DNA from: Caulobacter mirabilis
GTDB taxonomy: Bacteria > Pseudomonadota > Alphaproteobacteria > Caulobacterales > Caulobacteraceae
Length of the DNA stretch: 64,000 nt
Assembly: GCF_002749615.1 (NCBI RefSeq)
Contig: NZ_CP024201.1
Coordinates: forward strand, 434,001 to 498,000
Reading direction: 5' to 3'
Part shown: one piece after another, positions 36,552 to 45,908 of the stretch
How the letters are laid out: each line of letters begins with the position of its first letter
Numbering within the stretch: position 1 is the stretch's first letter
Made by a program: the position numbers and the translations under genes
Notes under the pieces: model-generated
What the model saw: only the letters and a program-made list of their open reading frames with translations
What the model was told of the DNA's origin: nothing
Database searches by the model: none

Positions 36552-38234
36552 GTGAGTCACGGCCACGACCTTTCGTGGGAAGAGTACGAACGGTCGTTGA
36601 AGCCGCACGAGCGGCCGACGATGCCGGGTTCGCCCGCGACGCCCGACCATCACTGGCGTCGCCGGATCGCCTACGGCGCCACCGGCTTCGTGGTCGCCAT
36701 GACCGGCAGCCTGGGCAACGCGGCGGTCCAGGCCAACCTTCCCAACCTGCAGGGCTCTCTCGGGATCACGCCGGTCGAGGCCGCCTGGCTGCCGGTCGTC
36801 TTCGTGATGACCAACGCCTGCATGAACCTGATCCTGGTCAAGTTCCGCCAGCAGTACGGGCTGCGGCTGTTCACGCAGATCTTCCTGCTGGCCTTCCTGG
36901 CCATCTCGGTCGCGCCGCTGGTCTTCGAGGACTACGTCTCGACCCTGGCCGTGCGCGCGGTGGCCGGGATGGCGGCGGCCGGCCTGTCGAGCCTGGGCTT
37001 TCTCTACATCATCCAGGCCCTGCCGGCGCAGCATCGCCTCAAGGCCCTGATGCTCGGCATCGGCGTGTCCGGCCTGGCTCCGCCGCTGGCGCGGGTCATC
37101 ATGCCGGACCTGTTGCTGATCGACGATTGGCGCGGGTTCTACGTCTTCGAGCTGGGCATGGTGCTGGTCTGCCTGGCCGCCACCTTCAGCCTCAAGCTGC
37201 CGCCGTCGCAGCGCATGAAGGTGTTCGAGCCGCTGGACTTCGTGACCTTCGCCCTGTTCGCGCCGGGCGTGGCTCTGCTCAGCGCCGTGCTGGGTCTGGG
37301 CCGCATCGTCTGGTGGTTCGAGGCGCCCTGGATCGGCTGGGCCCTGATCGGCGCCATCGTGCTGCTGACCGCCGCCATCCTGATCGAGTTCAACCGCAGC
37401 AATCCGCTGATCGACCTGCGCTGGCTGGCCGGCCAGGACGTCGCCCGGCTGATCCTGGCCATCCTGGTGGTGCGGATCGTGCTGGCCGAGCAGAACACGG
37501 GGGCCCTGGGCTTCCTGCAGGCGATGGGTCTCGGGCCCGATCAGCTGCTGGGGCTGTTCACGGTGATCCTGATCGCCAGCGCCGTCGGGACGGTCCTGAT
37601 CGCCCTGCTGGTCAACCCGCTGAAGGCCGAGCGGCCGATCGCCGTGGCCCTGGCCCTGATCGCGGTCGGCGCCTTTCTGGACAGTCAGGCGACGGTGCTG
37701 ACGCGCCCGGTCAATCTCTATCTCAGCCAGGCCCTGCTGGCCTTCGCGGCCGCCATCTTCATCGGCCCGGCGATGCTGATCGGCCTGGGCAACGCCCTGC
37801 GCCAGGGCCCCAAGACCTTCGTCTCCTTCATCGTGGTCTTCTCGGTGGGCCAGAACATCGGCGGCCTGGCCGGCTCGGCCCTGACCGGCACGGTCCAGGT
37901 CCTGCGCGAGAAGTTCCATTCCAACCAGCTGGCCGAGAGCATGACCCTGCTCGACCCGCAGGTCGTCCAGCGCTTGCAGCAGCTGTCGGGCGCCTATGGC
38001 CGGGTGATCACCGACCCCGCCCAGCGCGACGGCGTCGGCCTGCGCCTGCTGGGCCAGCAGATCACCCAGCAGGCCAACGTCCTGGCCTACAACGACGTGT
38101 CGCTGATGATCGCGGTGATCGCCGCCGTCGCCGCCGTCTGGATGACCTTCCACTACATCCGCGGTCAGCTGGCGCAGCAGCGCCAGGCCGCGCAACCCGC
38201 ATCTCCGCCTCCGGCCTCCTTGGACGCGGACTGA
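36552..38234 (+). CDS. MFS efflux transporter, EmrB/QacA (DHA2) family
   Basis: This 560-residue inner-membrane transporter has about 14 transmembrane helices. Conserved stretches are MTGSLGNAAVQANLPNLQG, TPVEAAWLPVVFVMTNACMN and SLGFLYIIQALPA. It starts at the GTG at 36552, 8 bases after GGAGG; an upstream ATG (MSCFQGVGGR) is less likely. It is directly followed by a HlyD/EmrA gene 14 bases later, forming a tripartite-type pump that would need an outer-membrane TolC-like protein from elsewhere. Confidence 0.88.
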   Translation: MSHGHDLSWEEYERSLKPHERPTMPGSPATPDHHWRRRIAYGATGFVVAMTGSLGNAAVQANLPNLQGSLGITPVEAAWLPVVFVMTNACMNLILVKFRQQYGLRLFTQIFLLAFLAISVAPLVFEDYVSTLAVRAVAGMAAAGLSSLGFLYIIQALPAQHRLKALMLGIGVSGLAPPLARVIMPDLLLIDDWRGFYVFELGMVLVCLAATFSLKLPPSQRMKVFEPLDFVTFALFAPGVALLSAVLGLGRIVWWFEAPWIGWALIGAIVLLTAAILIEFNRSNPLIDLRWLAGQDVARLILAILVVRIVLAEQNTGALGFLQAMGLGPDQLLGLFTVILIASAVGTVLIALLVNPLKAERPIAVALALIAVGAFLDSQATVLTRPVNLYLSQALLAFAAAIFIGPAMLIGLGNALRQGPKTFVSFIVVFSVGQNIGGLAGSALTGTVQVLREKFHSNQLAESMTLLDPQVVQRLQQLSGAYGRVITDPAQRDGVGLRLLGQQITQQANVLAYNDVSLMIAVIAAVAAVWMTFHYIRGQLAQQRQAAQPASPPPASLDAD

Positions 38235-38248
38235 CGATCGAGCCCCTG

Positions 38249-39346
38249 ATGACAGACGCCACGACAGACTCGCCGCCCGCCGCCGCTCAACCGACCGCCG
38301 CGCCGCCGCCGGCGACGCCGCGACGCAACGTGATGTGGTCGATCGTGCTGGTGCTGGCGGCCCTGGCCGGGATCACCCTGGTCCTCTACGCCTGGAGGCT
38401 GCCGCCGTTCTCCGACGCCATTCAGCGGACGGACAACGCCTACGTCCGGGGGCAGGTGACGATCATCGCGCCCCAGGTGAACGGCTATGTGAGCGCCGTC
38501 CCGGTGCAGGACTACCAAGTCGTGCAGGCCGGTCAGCTGCTGGCCCAGATCGACGACCGCATCTATCGCCAGCGGCTCGAACAGGCCGTCGCCAGTCTGC
38601 ATTCGGCCGAGGCGGCGCTGGCCAATTCGGCGCAGAGCCAGTCGTCGGCGCGGGGCTCGGTGGCTTCCAGCCAGGCGGCGATCGCCGGGGCGCAGGCGAA
38701 CCTGGCCAAGGCCCAGGCCGACGCCGACCGGGTGCGCAGGCTGCATGACGGCGGCTGGGTGGCCCAGGCCCAGGTCGACGTGGCCGAGGCCGCTCTGCGT
38801 TCGGCCCGAGCCACGCTCGCCCAGACCAAGGCCCAGGAGGCCATCGCCGAGACCAGCGTGACCACGGCCGTTGTCGGCAAGGGGTCTCTGGAGGCCGCCG
38901 TCGAGAACGCCCGGGCCCAGGTGCGGCTCGCCCAGATCGACCTCGACAACACCCGCATCGCCGCGCCGCGCGCCGGCCGGCTCGGCGAGATCGGCGTCAA
39001 GCAGGGCCAGTATGTCGCCACCGGCACGCAGCTGATGGCGCTGGTGCCCGACACCGTCTGGGTCGTGGCCAACATGAAGGAGACCCAGATGAAGCGCGTC
39101 CGGGTCGGCCAGCCGGTCGCGCTGACCGTCGACGCCCTGGGCGGTCAGGAAATCCGCGGCAAGGTCGAGCGGATCGCCCCGGCCACCGGCTCGGAGTTCA
39201 GCGTGATCAAGCCGGACAACGCCACCGGCAACTTCACCAAGGTCGCCCAGCGGATTCCGGTGCGCATCGCGATCACACCTGGACAGGAAGGCGCCCAGCG
39301 GCTGGCGCCGGGCATGTCTGTGGTGGCGCGGATCGATACGCGCTGA
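38249..39346 (+). CDS. HlyD/EmrA-family periplasmic adaptor
   Basis: This 365-residue membrane fusion protein has a proline-rich N-terminus, one transmembrane helix (MWSIVLVLAALAGITLVLYAW), and a lipoyl-like segment (QVTIIAPQVNGYVSAVPVQD). A long coiled-coil hairpin follows (about residues 105-250), then a barrel region (TRIAAPRAGRLGEIGVKQGQ). It sits 14 bases downstream of the EmrB-like transporter. Together they likely export toxic compounds across both membranes. Confidence 0.9.
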   Translation: MTDATTDSPPAAAQPTAAPPPATPRRNVMWSIVLVLAALAGITLVLYAWRLPPFSDAIQRTDNAYVRGQVTIIAPQVNGYVSAVPVQDYQVVQAGQLLAQIDDRIYRQRLEQAVASLHSAEAALANSAQSQSSARGSVASSQAAIAGAQANLAKAQADADRVRRLHDGGWVAQAQVDVAEAALRSARATLAQTKAQEAIAETSVTTAVVGKGSLEAAVENARAQVRLAQIDLDNTRIAAPRAGRLGEIGVKQGQYVATGTQLMALVPDTVWVVANMKETQMKRVRVGQPVALTVDALGGQEIRGKVERIAPATGSEFSVIKPDNATGNFTKVAQRIPVRIAITPGQEGAQRLAPGMSVVARIDTR

Positions 39347-39355
39347 GGCAAGGCG

Positions 39356-40513
39356 CTACAGCCGCGCCGCCCGCGCCGCCGCCAGCCGCTCGATCCCCGC
39401 GTCCAGCGTCTCGTCGCGCTTGGCGAAGCAGAGGCGGACGATGCTGGTCGGCGCGTCCTGCTCGTAGAAGGCCGACACCGGTATGGCCGCCACGCCGTGG
39501 TCTTTCACTGCCCGCAGGCAGAAGTCTCGATCGGCCTCCGCGACGCCCGACGCCGACAGGTCGACGTTCAGGAAATAGGTCCCGGCCGCCGGCAGCACCT
39601 TGAACCCCTCCCGGGTCAGGCCGGCGGCCAGCCGGTCGCGCGAGCGCTGCAGGTCGCCCGGCATCCGCGCGAACCACTCGGCGCTGTTCTCCAGGCCCCA
39701 GGCGACGGCGGCCTGGAGGTTCGGCGGGGTGGTGAAGGTCAGGAACTGGTGCGCCCCGGCCAGGCCTTTGGTCAGCGCCGGCGCGGCGCAGAGGAAGCCG
39801 ACCTTCCAGCCCGTCAGGGCGAACATCTTGCCGGCCGAGCCGATCTTCACCGTCCGCTCGCGCATGCCAGGGAAGGCGATCAGCGGCTTGAAGAGGCGAC
39901 CGTCGAAGACGATCTGCTCCCAGACCTCGTCACAGACGGCGATCGCGTCATGCGCCACGCAGTACTCCGCCAGCAGGGCCAGGTCCTCGTCGGCGAAGAT
40001 TGTCGCGGCCGGGTTCACCGGATTGTTCAGAACCACCAGCCGTGTCTTCGGCGTGAAGACGCCGTCCAGGGTCTCGCGCGTGATGCGGAAGTGGGGCGGC
40101 TCCAGCCGGGCCAGCTTCGGGATTCCGCCGCAACGCCGGACTATCGGCAGGTAGGCGTCGTACAGGGGTTGGAACAGCACCACCTCGTCGCCCGGCGATA
40201 CGAGGCTGAGGAAAGCCGCGGCCAGGGCCTCGGTGGCGCCGGACGTGACGGTCACCTCGGCCTCGTCGAGGTCGAGCCCCTGGAACCGCGCGTAGTGGGC
40301 GGCGACGGCGCGGCGCAGCTCGGGCAGGCCCCGCATCGGCGGATACTGGTTGTAGCCGTTGATCGCCTCCTCAGCCGCCTTGCGTCGAACGGCCTCCGGC
40401 CCCGGCTCGTCGGGGAAGCCCTGGCCGAGGTTGATCGCTCCGGTCTCGCGGGCCAGCCCGCTCATCACTTCGAAGATGGTCGTGGGCAGGTCTGCGTAGA
40501 CGGGATGGACCAA
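39356..40513 (-). CDS. PLP-dependent class I aminotransferase
   Basis: This 385-residue aminotransferase starts at a TTG at 40513. GGAGAAG lies about 7 bases before it, and the reading frame upstream is a shadow of the divergent GNAT gene. The PLP lysine lies in KIGSAGKMFALTGWKVGF, with INLGQGFPDEPGP near the N-terminus and NNPVNPAATIF in the central region. It resembles the kynurenine/aspartate-type family (NNPHNP is replaced by NNPVNP). The amino donor is not defined by sequence. Confidence 0.88.
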   Translation of the reverse strand: MVHPVYADLPTTIFEVMSGLARETGAINLGQGFPDEPGPEAVRRKAAEEAINGYNQYPPMRGLPELRRAVAAHYARFQGLDLDEAEVTVTSGATEALAAAFLSLVSPGDEVVLFQPLYDAYLPIVRRCGGIPKLARLEPPHFRITRETLDGVFTPKTRLVVLNNPVNPAATIFADEDLALLAEYCVAHDAIAVCDEVWEQIVFDGRLFKPLIAFPGMRERTVKIGSAGKMFALTGWKVGFLCAAPALTKGLAGAHQFLTFTTPPNLQAAVAWGLENSAEWFARMPGDLQRSRDRLAAGLTREGFKVLPAAGTYFLNVDLSASGVAEADRDFCLRAVKDHGVAAIPVSAFYEQDAPTSIVRLCFAKRDETLDAGIERLAAARAARL

Positions 40514-40555
40514 GGGACTTCTCCGGAGGGCTTCGGCTCCCTTTATAGTCAGGTC

Positions 40556-41017
40556 ATGCGCATCGTCGATTTCGAACCCCGCCACGCCGCCGCCTGGAAG
40601 ACGCTGAACGAGGCCTGGATCACCCGGTTCTTCGCGATCGAGGCCGCCGACAGGATCGTGCTCGACGATCCCCGGGGGCAGGTGATCGACAAGGGCGGCC
40701 ACATCTTCATCGCCGAGGACGATGCGGGCGTCGCGATCGGCTGCGTCGGCCTGAAGCCGATGGCCGACGGCGGCTTCGAGGTCTCCAAGATGACCGTCGG
40801 CGAGGCGGCGCGAGGAACCGGCCTGGGCCGTCTGCTGATGCAGGCCTGTATCGACCGGGCCAGGGCCGTCGGCGCGCCGCGGCTGTATCTTGAGACCAAT
40901 TCGAGCCTCGGGCCGGCCCTGGGTCTGTATCGCGCGGCCGGTTTCGTCCACCTGCCGCCGACAGAGACGCCCTACGCCCGCGCCGATGTGTTCATGGAGT
41001 TGCGGCTCGCCAAGTGA
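40556..41017 (+). CDS. GNAT-family N-acetyltransferase
   Basis: This 153-residue acetyltransferase has the CoA-binding motif VGEAARGTGLGRLLMQ and LYLETNSSLGPALGLYRAAGF, the usual GNAT A and B blocks. The ATG at 40556 starts divergently from the aminotransferase, 42 bases apart. Substrate unknown. Confidence 0.88.
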   Translation: MRIVDFEPRHAAAWKTLNEAWITRFFAIEAADRIVLDDPRGQVIDKGGHIFIAEDDAGVAIGCVGLKPMADGGFEVSKMTVGEAARGTGLGRLLMQACIDRARAVGAPRLYLETNSSLGPALGLYRAAGFVHLPPTETPYARADVFMELRLAK

Positions 41018-41127
41018 TGCGCGGGGGCGACATTTCGCCGTTGAACGGATTTTGAGGCGCCTGATGGGTTGCCTCCGGCCGCGTTTTTCGCTTTGAGAGG
41101 CGCCTTCCTGTTCAGTTGAAAGACTCG

Positions 41128-41508
41128 ATGAAAGACCCGTTGCGCACGGGCTTCGCCGAACGCCAAAAGGCCGCGGCCGAAGCCAAGAAGGCCATCCTGG
41201 CCAAGTTCAAGCCCAAGCCCTCCGTCACTGCGACCAATTTCGTCAGCCGCGAAGAGCGTCTGGCCGCCGAGCGGGAAGCCACCCGCCAGGCCCGTGAAGT
41301 CGCCAAGGAAGAGGCCCGCCGCGAAGCCGAGGCCAAGGCCGAGGCCGCCCGCGCCGTCGCTGAAGCGGCCGCCGAGGAAAAGCGTCTGCTGCTCCTGAAC
41401 GACGAAGCCGCTCAGCTCGCCGCGAAGCGTGATGAGCGCAAGGCCCGCAAAGCCGAGGCGAAGTCCGCGGCCCGCGCCAAGCGGGAAGCCAAGCGCGCCT
41501 CGCGCTGA
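41128..41508 (+). CDS. DUF6481-like small basic Ala/Glu/Lys/Arg-rich protein
   Basis: This 126-residue protein starts at the ATG at 41128 (MKDPLRTGFAERQKAAAEAK); a TTG at 41116 is an alternative. It is almost entirely charged helix: Ala/Lys/Glu/Arg-rich with repeats such as EARREAEAKAEAARAVAEAAAEE. It ends in a basic tail. It matches my memory of family DUF6481, found in alphaproteobacteria and sometimes stress-inducible. No enzymatic motif is visible. Confidence 0.75.
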   Translation: MKDPLRTGFAERQKAAAEAKKAILAKFKPKPSVTATNFVSREERLAAEREATRQAREVAKEEARREAEAKAEAARAVAEAAAEEKRLLLLNDEAAQLAAKRDERKARKAEAKSAARAKREAKRASR

Positions 41509-41543
41509 GCCAAGCCGGCGATTAATGCGAAGTTAGGCGCTCA

Positions 41544-41568
41544 CGCTCCAGGGTTGCAGCCTGGAGCG
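41544..41568. promoter_or_regulatory. Hairpin CGCTCCAGG/CCTGGAGCG before the histidine kinase start
   Basis: This is a perfect 9-base stem with a 7-base loop. Its 3' arm ends within the purine-rich CTGGAGCGGAGG region that serves as ribosome-binding site for the TTG start at 41580. It could limit translation of the kinase. There is no T-tract, so a terminator is less likely. Confidence 0.5.
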
Positions 41569-41579
41569 GAGGCTTCGCC

Positions 41580-43316
41580 TTGTCCGACCCCCTGGTCACG
41601 CGTCCCTGTACAGAGATCGTCCTCCTCCGGCGGCGCGGCCTCCGGTCGACGCTGGTCCTGACGCTGGTCGCCGCGGCCGGCGGCTGGGTCTGGCTTGGCC
41701 TGCCGTTCGCCGCGCTCTGGGCCGCTATCGTGCTCGTTCAGATCGGGCTGAACCGCTTCATCGCCGCCCGGCTGGCCGCGGCGACGACCGAATCCGGGGT
41801 CCGGACGGAGTGGCTGATCGCGGCGACGACCTTTGTCTACACCGTGACCTACTGCGGCCTGCCCGCGGGTCTGGTCGTCCTGGGCGGCAGCGCCACGGCG
41901 ATGGTGGCGGGCTTGGCTATGATCGGCGCGATCTCCCTCAGCAGCACCAGCGAGTTCGTCATATCCCGCCGGATCGGCCTGGCTTCGCTGTCGGCCTTGG
42001 CGCTGGTGACGACGGCCGTGGTCATCGCGCGGACGATGAGCGAGCCGCTGATCAATATCGCCTTCGCTCTGATCGCGGTGTTCGGCTTCTTCTTCGGGGT
42101 CCTGCAGTTCGGGATGCACCGCGTGCGGGTCGATCGCACGCTGCGCGCCGCCGTCGCCGAGGCCAAGACCGCCAACGCCGCCAAGAGCGTCTTCCTGGCC
42201 ACCATGAGCCACGAGATCCGCACGCCCCTGAATGGGGTGCTGGGCATGGCTCAGGCGATGGAGGCCGGGCGGTTGGATCCGATCCAGCGCGAACGGCTGG
42301 GCATCATCCGCGAAGCCGGCCAGGCCCTGACCAATCTGCTCAACGACATTCTCGACCTGTCGAAGATCGAGGCCGGCAAGCTGGAGCTGGATGACGAGCC
42401 GTTCGAGCTCGACGTCGTGCTGCGCGCGGGCGCGGCCTCGTTCGCCGCCGTCGCGGCGGACAAGGGGCTGGACCTGTCGGTCGAGATCTCGGCCGAGGCG
42501 GCGGGACTCTATCGCGGCGACCCGGCCCGCCTCCGCCAGGTGCTGGCCAACCTGGTGTCCAATGCGGTCAAGTTCACCGACCAAGGCGGGGTTTCGGTCA
42601 CCGCGACGCGGGACGAGGGCGGGCTGAAGCTGACGGTGAGCGACACCGGGCCCGGGATCGCGCCGAACCGGCTGGGCCAGCTGTTCGGCAAGTTCGCCCA
42701 GCTCGACGCCTCGGCGACCCGCCGCCATGGCGGAACCGGCCTGGGCCTGGCGATCTCACGCGAGCTCTGCGAACTCATGGGCGGCTCGATCACGGTCGAC
42801 AGCGAACCCGGCCGCGGCTCGGCCTTCATCGTGACCCTGCCGCTGAAGCCGATCGAGGCGACCGTTCCGTCCGCTTCCGTCGCCGACCTGGCGGAGGCGG
42901 CCGGACGGTTCGAACTGCGCGTCCTCGCGGCTGAGGACAACGCCGTCAACCGGCTGGTGCTCGAGACCTTGCTCGCCCAGGCCGGCATCGTTCCGACGAC
43001 GGTCGAGGACGGCGCGGCGGCGGTCCGCGCCTGGGCTGAACGGCCGTGGGACCTGATTCTGATGGACGTCCACATGCCGGTGCTCGATGGCCTCGGCGCC
43101 GTCCGAGAGATTCGGGCGCGGGAGGCCGCCGAGGGGCGTTCGCGGACCCCCGTCATTGCCCTGACCGCCAACGCCATGACGCATCAGGTCGCCGAACTCC
43201 TGGCCGCGGGCATGGATCGGCATGTTCCCAAGCCAATCGTCGCCACGGACCTGTTCGCCGCCATCGAGTCGGTGCTGGCCGAGCCGGCGATGGCGCTGCC
43301 GAGCGACGCGGCCTAA
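41580..43316 (+). CDS. Hybrid sensor histidine kinase/response regulator
   Basis: This 578-residue membrane kinase has five or six N-terminal hydrophobic helices (about residues 20-175). A HisKA domain follows, with SHEIRTPLNG (phospho-His211). The HATPase domain has NLVSNAVKFTDQGG and GGTGLGLAISREL. The C-terminal receiver domain has phospho-acceptor Asp496 in LILMDVHMPV and Lys in PKPI. The start is TTG at 41580 with GGAGG nearby. No output protein or phosphotransfer partner is adjacent; the small NTF2-like gene follows 9 bases later. Confidence 0.92.
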   Translation: MSDPLVTRPCTEIVLLRRRGLRSTLVLTLVAAAGGWVWLGLPFAALWAAIVLVQIGLNRFIAARLAAATTESGVRTEWLIAATTFVYTVTYCGLPAGLVVLGGSATAMVAGLAMIGAISLSSTSEFVISRRIGLASLSALALVTTAVVIARTMSEPLINIAFALIAVFGFFFGVLQFGMHRVRVDRTLRAAVAEAKTANAAKSVFLATMSHEIRTPLNGVLGMAQAMEAGRLDPIQRERLGIIREAGQALTNLLNDILDLSKIEAGKLELDDEPFELDVVLRAGAASFAAVAADKGLDLSVEISAEAAGLYRGDPARLRQVLANLVSNAVKFTDQGGVSVTATRDEGGLKLTVSDTGPGIAPNRLGQLFGKFAQLDASATRRHGGTGLGLAISRELCELMGGSITVDSEPGRGSAFIVTLPLKPIEATVPSASVADLAEAAGRFELRVLAAEDNAVNRLVLETLLAQAGIVPTTVEDGAAAVRAWAERPWDLILMDVHMPVLDGLGAVREIRAREAAEGRSRTPVIALTANAMTHQVAELLAAGMDRHVPKPIVATDLFAAIESVLAEPAMALPSDAA

Positions 43317-43325
43317 GTCGCGGGC

Positions 43326-43715
43326 ATGACCTCGCCCCTGGACGCGATCCGCGCTCGTCGCAAGTTGACCAACAAGATCATCGCCGCCCATGAAGCGGCG
43401 CGTTTGAAGCCGTTCCTCCATCCGGACATGACGCTGATCACCGGCGACGGCTCGCTGGTGCTGGGCGCCCAGGCCGTTGTGGACGCCTTCGCCGGCCAGT
43501 TCGCCGACCCGGCCTTTGTGCGCTACGTCCGAGCGACCGAGACGGTCGAGCTGGACGAGTTCGGCGATCGGGCCGCCGAGTCCGGCCGCTGGACCGCGCT
43601 ATGGAAGAGCGGCGACGGCGAGCAGACCATGAGCGGAACCTATCTCGCGACCTGGCGGAAACTGACCGGCCAGTGGGTGATCGAGAACGAGCTGTTCGTG
43701 ACTCTGAACGGCTAG
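43326..43715 (+). CDS. NTF2-like / SnoaL-fold protein (DUF4440-type)
   Basis: This 129-residue protein has the cone-shaped NTF2-like fold pattern: an N-terminal helix pair, LHPDMTLITGDGSLVLG, GRWTALWKSGDGEQTMSGTYLATWRK and WVIENELFVTL. It follows the hybrid kinase by 9 bases and converges with the LysR gene, overlapping its 3' end by four bases. The ligand or substrate is unknown. Confidence 0.78.
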   Translation: MTSPLDAIRARRKLTNKIIAAHEAARLKPFLHPDMTLITGDGSLVLGAQAVVDAFAGQFADPAFVRYVRATETVELDEFGDRAAESGRWTALWKSGDGEQTMSGTYLATWRKLTGQWVIENELFVTLNG

Positions 43716-44617
43716 AGCTTCGTCTCGCGGGCCAACCAGTCGATGAAGGCCCGGACGCGCGCCGGCAGGTGTCCGCCCTGGCCGACGTAGACCGCGTGGA
43801 TCTCCTCGATGTCGTGCGGATTGAACGCCTCCAGCACCGGCACGAGACGGCCGGCGGCGATGTCATGCTCGACATGGAAGCGTCCCTGGCGACCCAGGCC
43901 GACGCCGTCCAGCGTCAGCCGGCGCATGGTCTCGCCGTCGCTGACCAGGATGCGGGTCGCGCCGAGATAGGGCGCCGTCTCGCCGCGCTCGTCCAGGAAC
44001 AGCCAGTCCTGGACGCTGCGCTGGAAGCAGAAGCCCATCAGCTGATGATCGGCCAGGTCGGCGACCGTCCGCGGCGTCCCGTGGCGGGCGAGGTAGTCGG
44101 GGGAGGCGACGACCACCTTGCGGCTCTCGCCCAGCTTCCGCGCCATGAGCTGGGAGGATTGCAGGCGGCCGACTCGTATGGCGACGTCGGCGCGTTCGTC
44201 CAGCAGGTCGATCACGTGATCGGTCAGGGCCAGGTCGAGCTGCACCTCCGGGTGCTCGGCGAGGAACCGCGGCAGCATCGGCGACAGGAAATGCAGGCCG
44301 AAGCCGATGTTGGCGTTGACCCGCAGGCGGCCCCGCGGCGTCTCGCCGGACGAAGCCTCGCGCTCGGCCTCGCCGATGTCGGCCAGCACTCGGACGCTGC
44401 GGTCGTAGAAGGCCGCGCCCTCCGGCGTGAGCTGCAGCTTGCGGGTCGAGCGGTTGACCAGCCGGGCGCCGAGGCGGGTCTCCAGCCGGCCGACCAGCTT
44501 GCTGACCGCCGACGGGGTCATGCGCAGGTCGCGGGCCGCGGCGGAGAAACCGCCCCGCTCGACGACCCGGGCGAAGACCTCCATCTCGCCGGAGCGATTG
44601 ATCTCTGTGCGCGCCAT
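43712..44617 (-). CDS. LysR-family transcriptional regulator
   Basis: This 301-residue regulator has an N-terminal winged HTH (FARVVERGGFSAAARDLRMTPSAVSKLVGRLETRLGARLVNRSTRKLQLT) and a C-terminal periplasmic-binding-protein-like effector domain. It is divergent from an MFS-PRISE operon, and its leader region holds inverted repeats (44619-44664). It probably controls that operon. Confidence 0.92.
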   Translation of the reverse strand: MARTEINRSGEMEVFARVVERGGFSAAARDLRMTPSAVSKLVGRLETRLGARLVNRSTRKLQLTPEGAAFYDRSVRVLADIGEAEREASSGETPRGRLRVNANIGFGLHFLSPMLPRFLAEHPEVQLDLALTDHVIDLLDERADVAIRVGRLQSSQLMARKLGESRKVVVASPDYLARHGTPRTVADLADHQLMGFCFQRSVQDWLFLDERGETAPYLGATRILVSDGETMRRLTLDGVGLGRQGRFHVEHDIAAGRLVPVLEAFNPHDIEEIHAVYVGQGGHLPARVRAFIDWLARETKL

Positions 44618-44618
44618 G

Positions 44619-44664
44619 GTGAATTGAAATCACAGATGCTGTTCCAATTCAGCATCTAATTCAC
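44619..44664. promoter_or_regulatory. Inverted repeats in the LysR-MFS divergent region
   Basis: GTGAATT and AATTCAC form an outer pair. Inside, AGATGCTG (44634-44641) and CAGCATCT (44650-44657) are perfect inverted copies separated by TTCCAATT. The position between divergent LysR and target genes suggests the LysR binding site. Confidence 0.6.
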
Positions 44665-44717
44665 GAGCGACGCGATCGCTACGTCCGCGCCTCGAAACGC
44701 TGTTCGAGGACCAAGCC

Positions 44718-45908
44718 GTGCCCGTAGCCCTTCTCGCCCTGACCGCCGGAGCCTTCGGGATCGGCGTCACCGAATTCGTCATCATGGGTCTGCTGCTGCA
44801 GATCTCGGCCGACCTGGGGGTGTCGATCCCCGCCGCGGGTCTGCTCATCTCCGGCTATGCGCTGGGCGTGTTCGCCGGCGCGCCGATCCTGACCATCGCC
44901 ACGCGCAAGCTGCCGCGGAAGACCACCCTGATCGCCCTGATGGTCATCTTCACCGTCGGCAACCTGGCCTGCGCCCTGGCGCCCAACTACGAGACCCTGA
45001 TGATCGCCCGGGTGATCACCGCCCTGGCGCACGGCACCTTCTTCGGCGTCGGCTCGGTGGTCGCCACCACCGTCGTGGCGCCGGACAAGCGCGCCTCGGC
45101 CATCGCCATCATGTTCACCGGCCTGACCGCCGCCACCCTGCTGGGCGTGCCGTTCGGGGCGTGGCTGGGCCTGGAGTACGGCTGGCGCTCGACCTTCTGG
45201 GCCGTGACCGCCCTCGGCGTCCTGGCCACCGCCGTGCTGGCGATCTTCGTGCCGTCGTCGAAGGCGGTCGAGGCGCCGTCCAGCCTGCGGGAGGAGGTGG
45301 CTGTCCTGGCCCGGCCGCAGGTGCTGATGGGCCTGGCCATGACCGTGCTCGGCTACGCCGGCGTGTTCGCGGTCTTCACCTACATCCAGCCGATCCTGAC
45401 CGAGGTCACCGGCTTCTCGAAGGCGGCCGTCTCGCCGGTCCTGCTGGTGTTCGGCGGCGGCATGGCGCTGGGCAACATCCTCGGCGGCAAGCTGGCCGAC
45501 CGGCGGCTGATGCCGGCCGTGCTGGGCACGCTGACGGTCCTCGCCGTCGTGCTGGGCCTGATGACCTTCGGCATCCAGTCCAAGATCGCCGCCGTGGTCT
45601 TCTCCGGCCTGCTCGGGATCGCGGCCTTCGCCACCGTCGCGCCGCTGCAGTTGCGGGTGCTGGAGAAGGCGGGCGGCGCCGGCCAGAGCCTGGCCTCCAG
45701 CCTGAACATCGCCGCCTTCAACCTCGGCAACGCCCTGGGCGCCTGGCTCGGCGGCGTGGTCATCGCCAGCGCTCTGCTGGGTCTGCAGTCGGTGACCTGG
45801 GTCGCGGCTCTGGTCACCGCCGCGGGCCTCCTGATCGCCCTGGCCAGCTGGCGCATGGACCGTCGCGAACGCGCCGCCGCCCTCAGCCTGGAAGGAGCCG
45901 CCTCGTGA
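44718..45908 (+). CDS. MFS transporter (DHA1 family, AraJ/YdhP-like)
   Basis: This 396-residue 12-helix transporter has DHA1 signatures: LTAGAFGIGVTEFVIMGLLLQISADLGVSIPAAG and ISGYALGVFAGAPI. It starts with GTG at 44718, with GAGGA upstream. It overlaps the next gene by GTGA, which shows co-translation. LysR-controlled efflux of a small molecule is likely. Confidence 0.88.
   Translation: MPVALLALTAGAFGIGVTEFVIMGLLLQISADLGVSIPAAGLLISGYALGVFAGAPILTIATRKLPRKTTLIALMVIFTVGNLACALAPNYETLMIARVITALAHGTFFGVGSVVATTVVAPDKRASAIAIMFTGLTAATLLGVPFGAWLGLEYGWRSTFWAVTALGVLATAVLAIFVPSSKAVEAPSSLREEVAVLARPQVLMGLAMTVLGYAGVFAVFTYIQPILTEVTGFSKAAVSPVLLVFGGGMALGNILGGKLADRRLMPAVLGTLTVLAVVLGLMTFGIQSKIAAVVFSGLLGIAAFATVAPLQLRVLEKAGGAGQSLASSLNIAAFNLGNALGAWLGGVVIASALLGLQSVTWVAALVTAAGLLIALASWRMDRRERAAALSLEGAAS

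Noticed and set aside
36524..39346. A 940-codon frame containing the EmrA protein
   Set aside because: Only the last 365 codons (from 38249) are HlyD/EmrA; the front part is a shifted frame of the EmrB gene.
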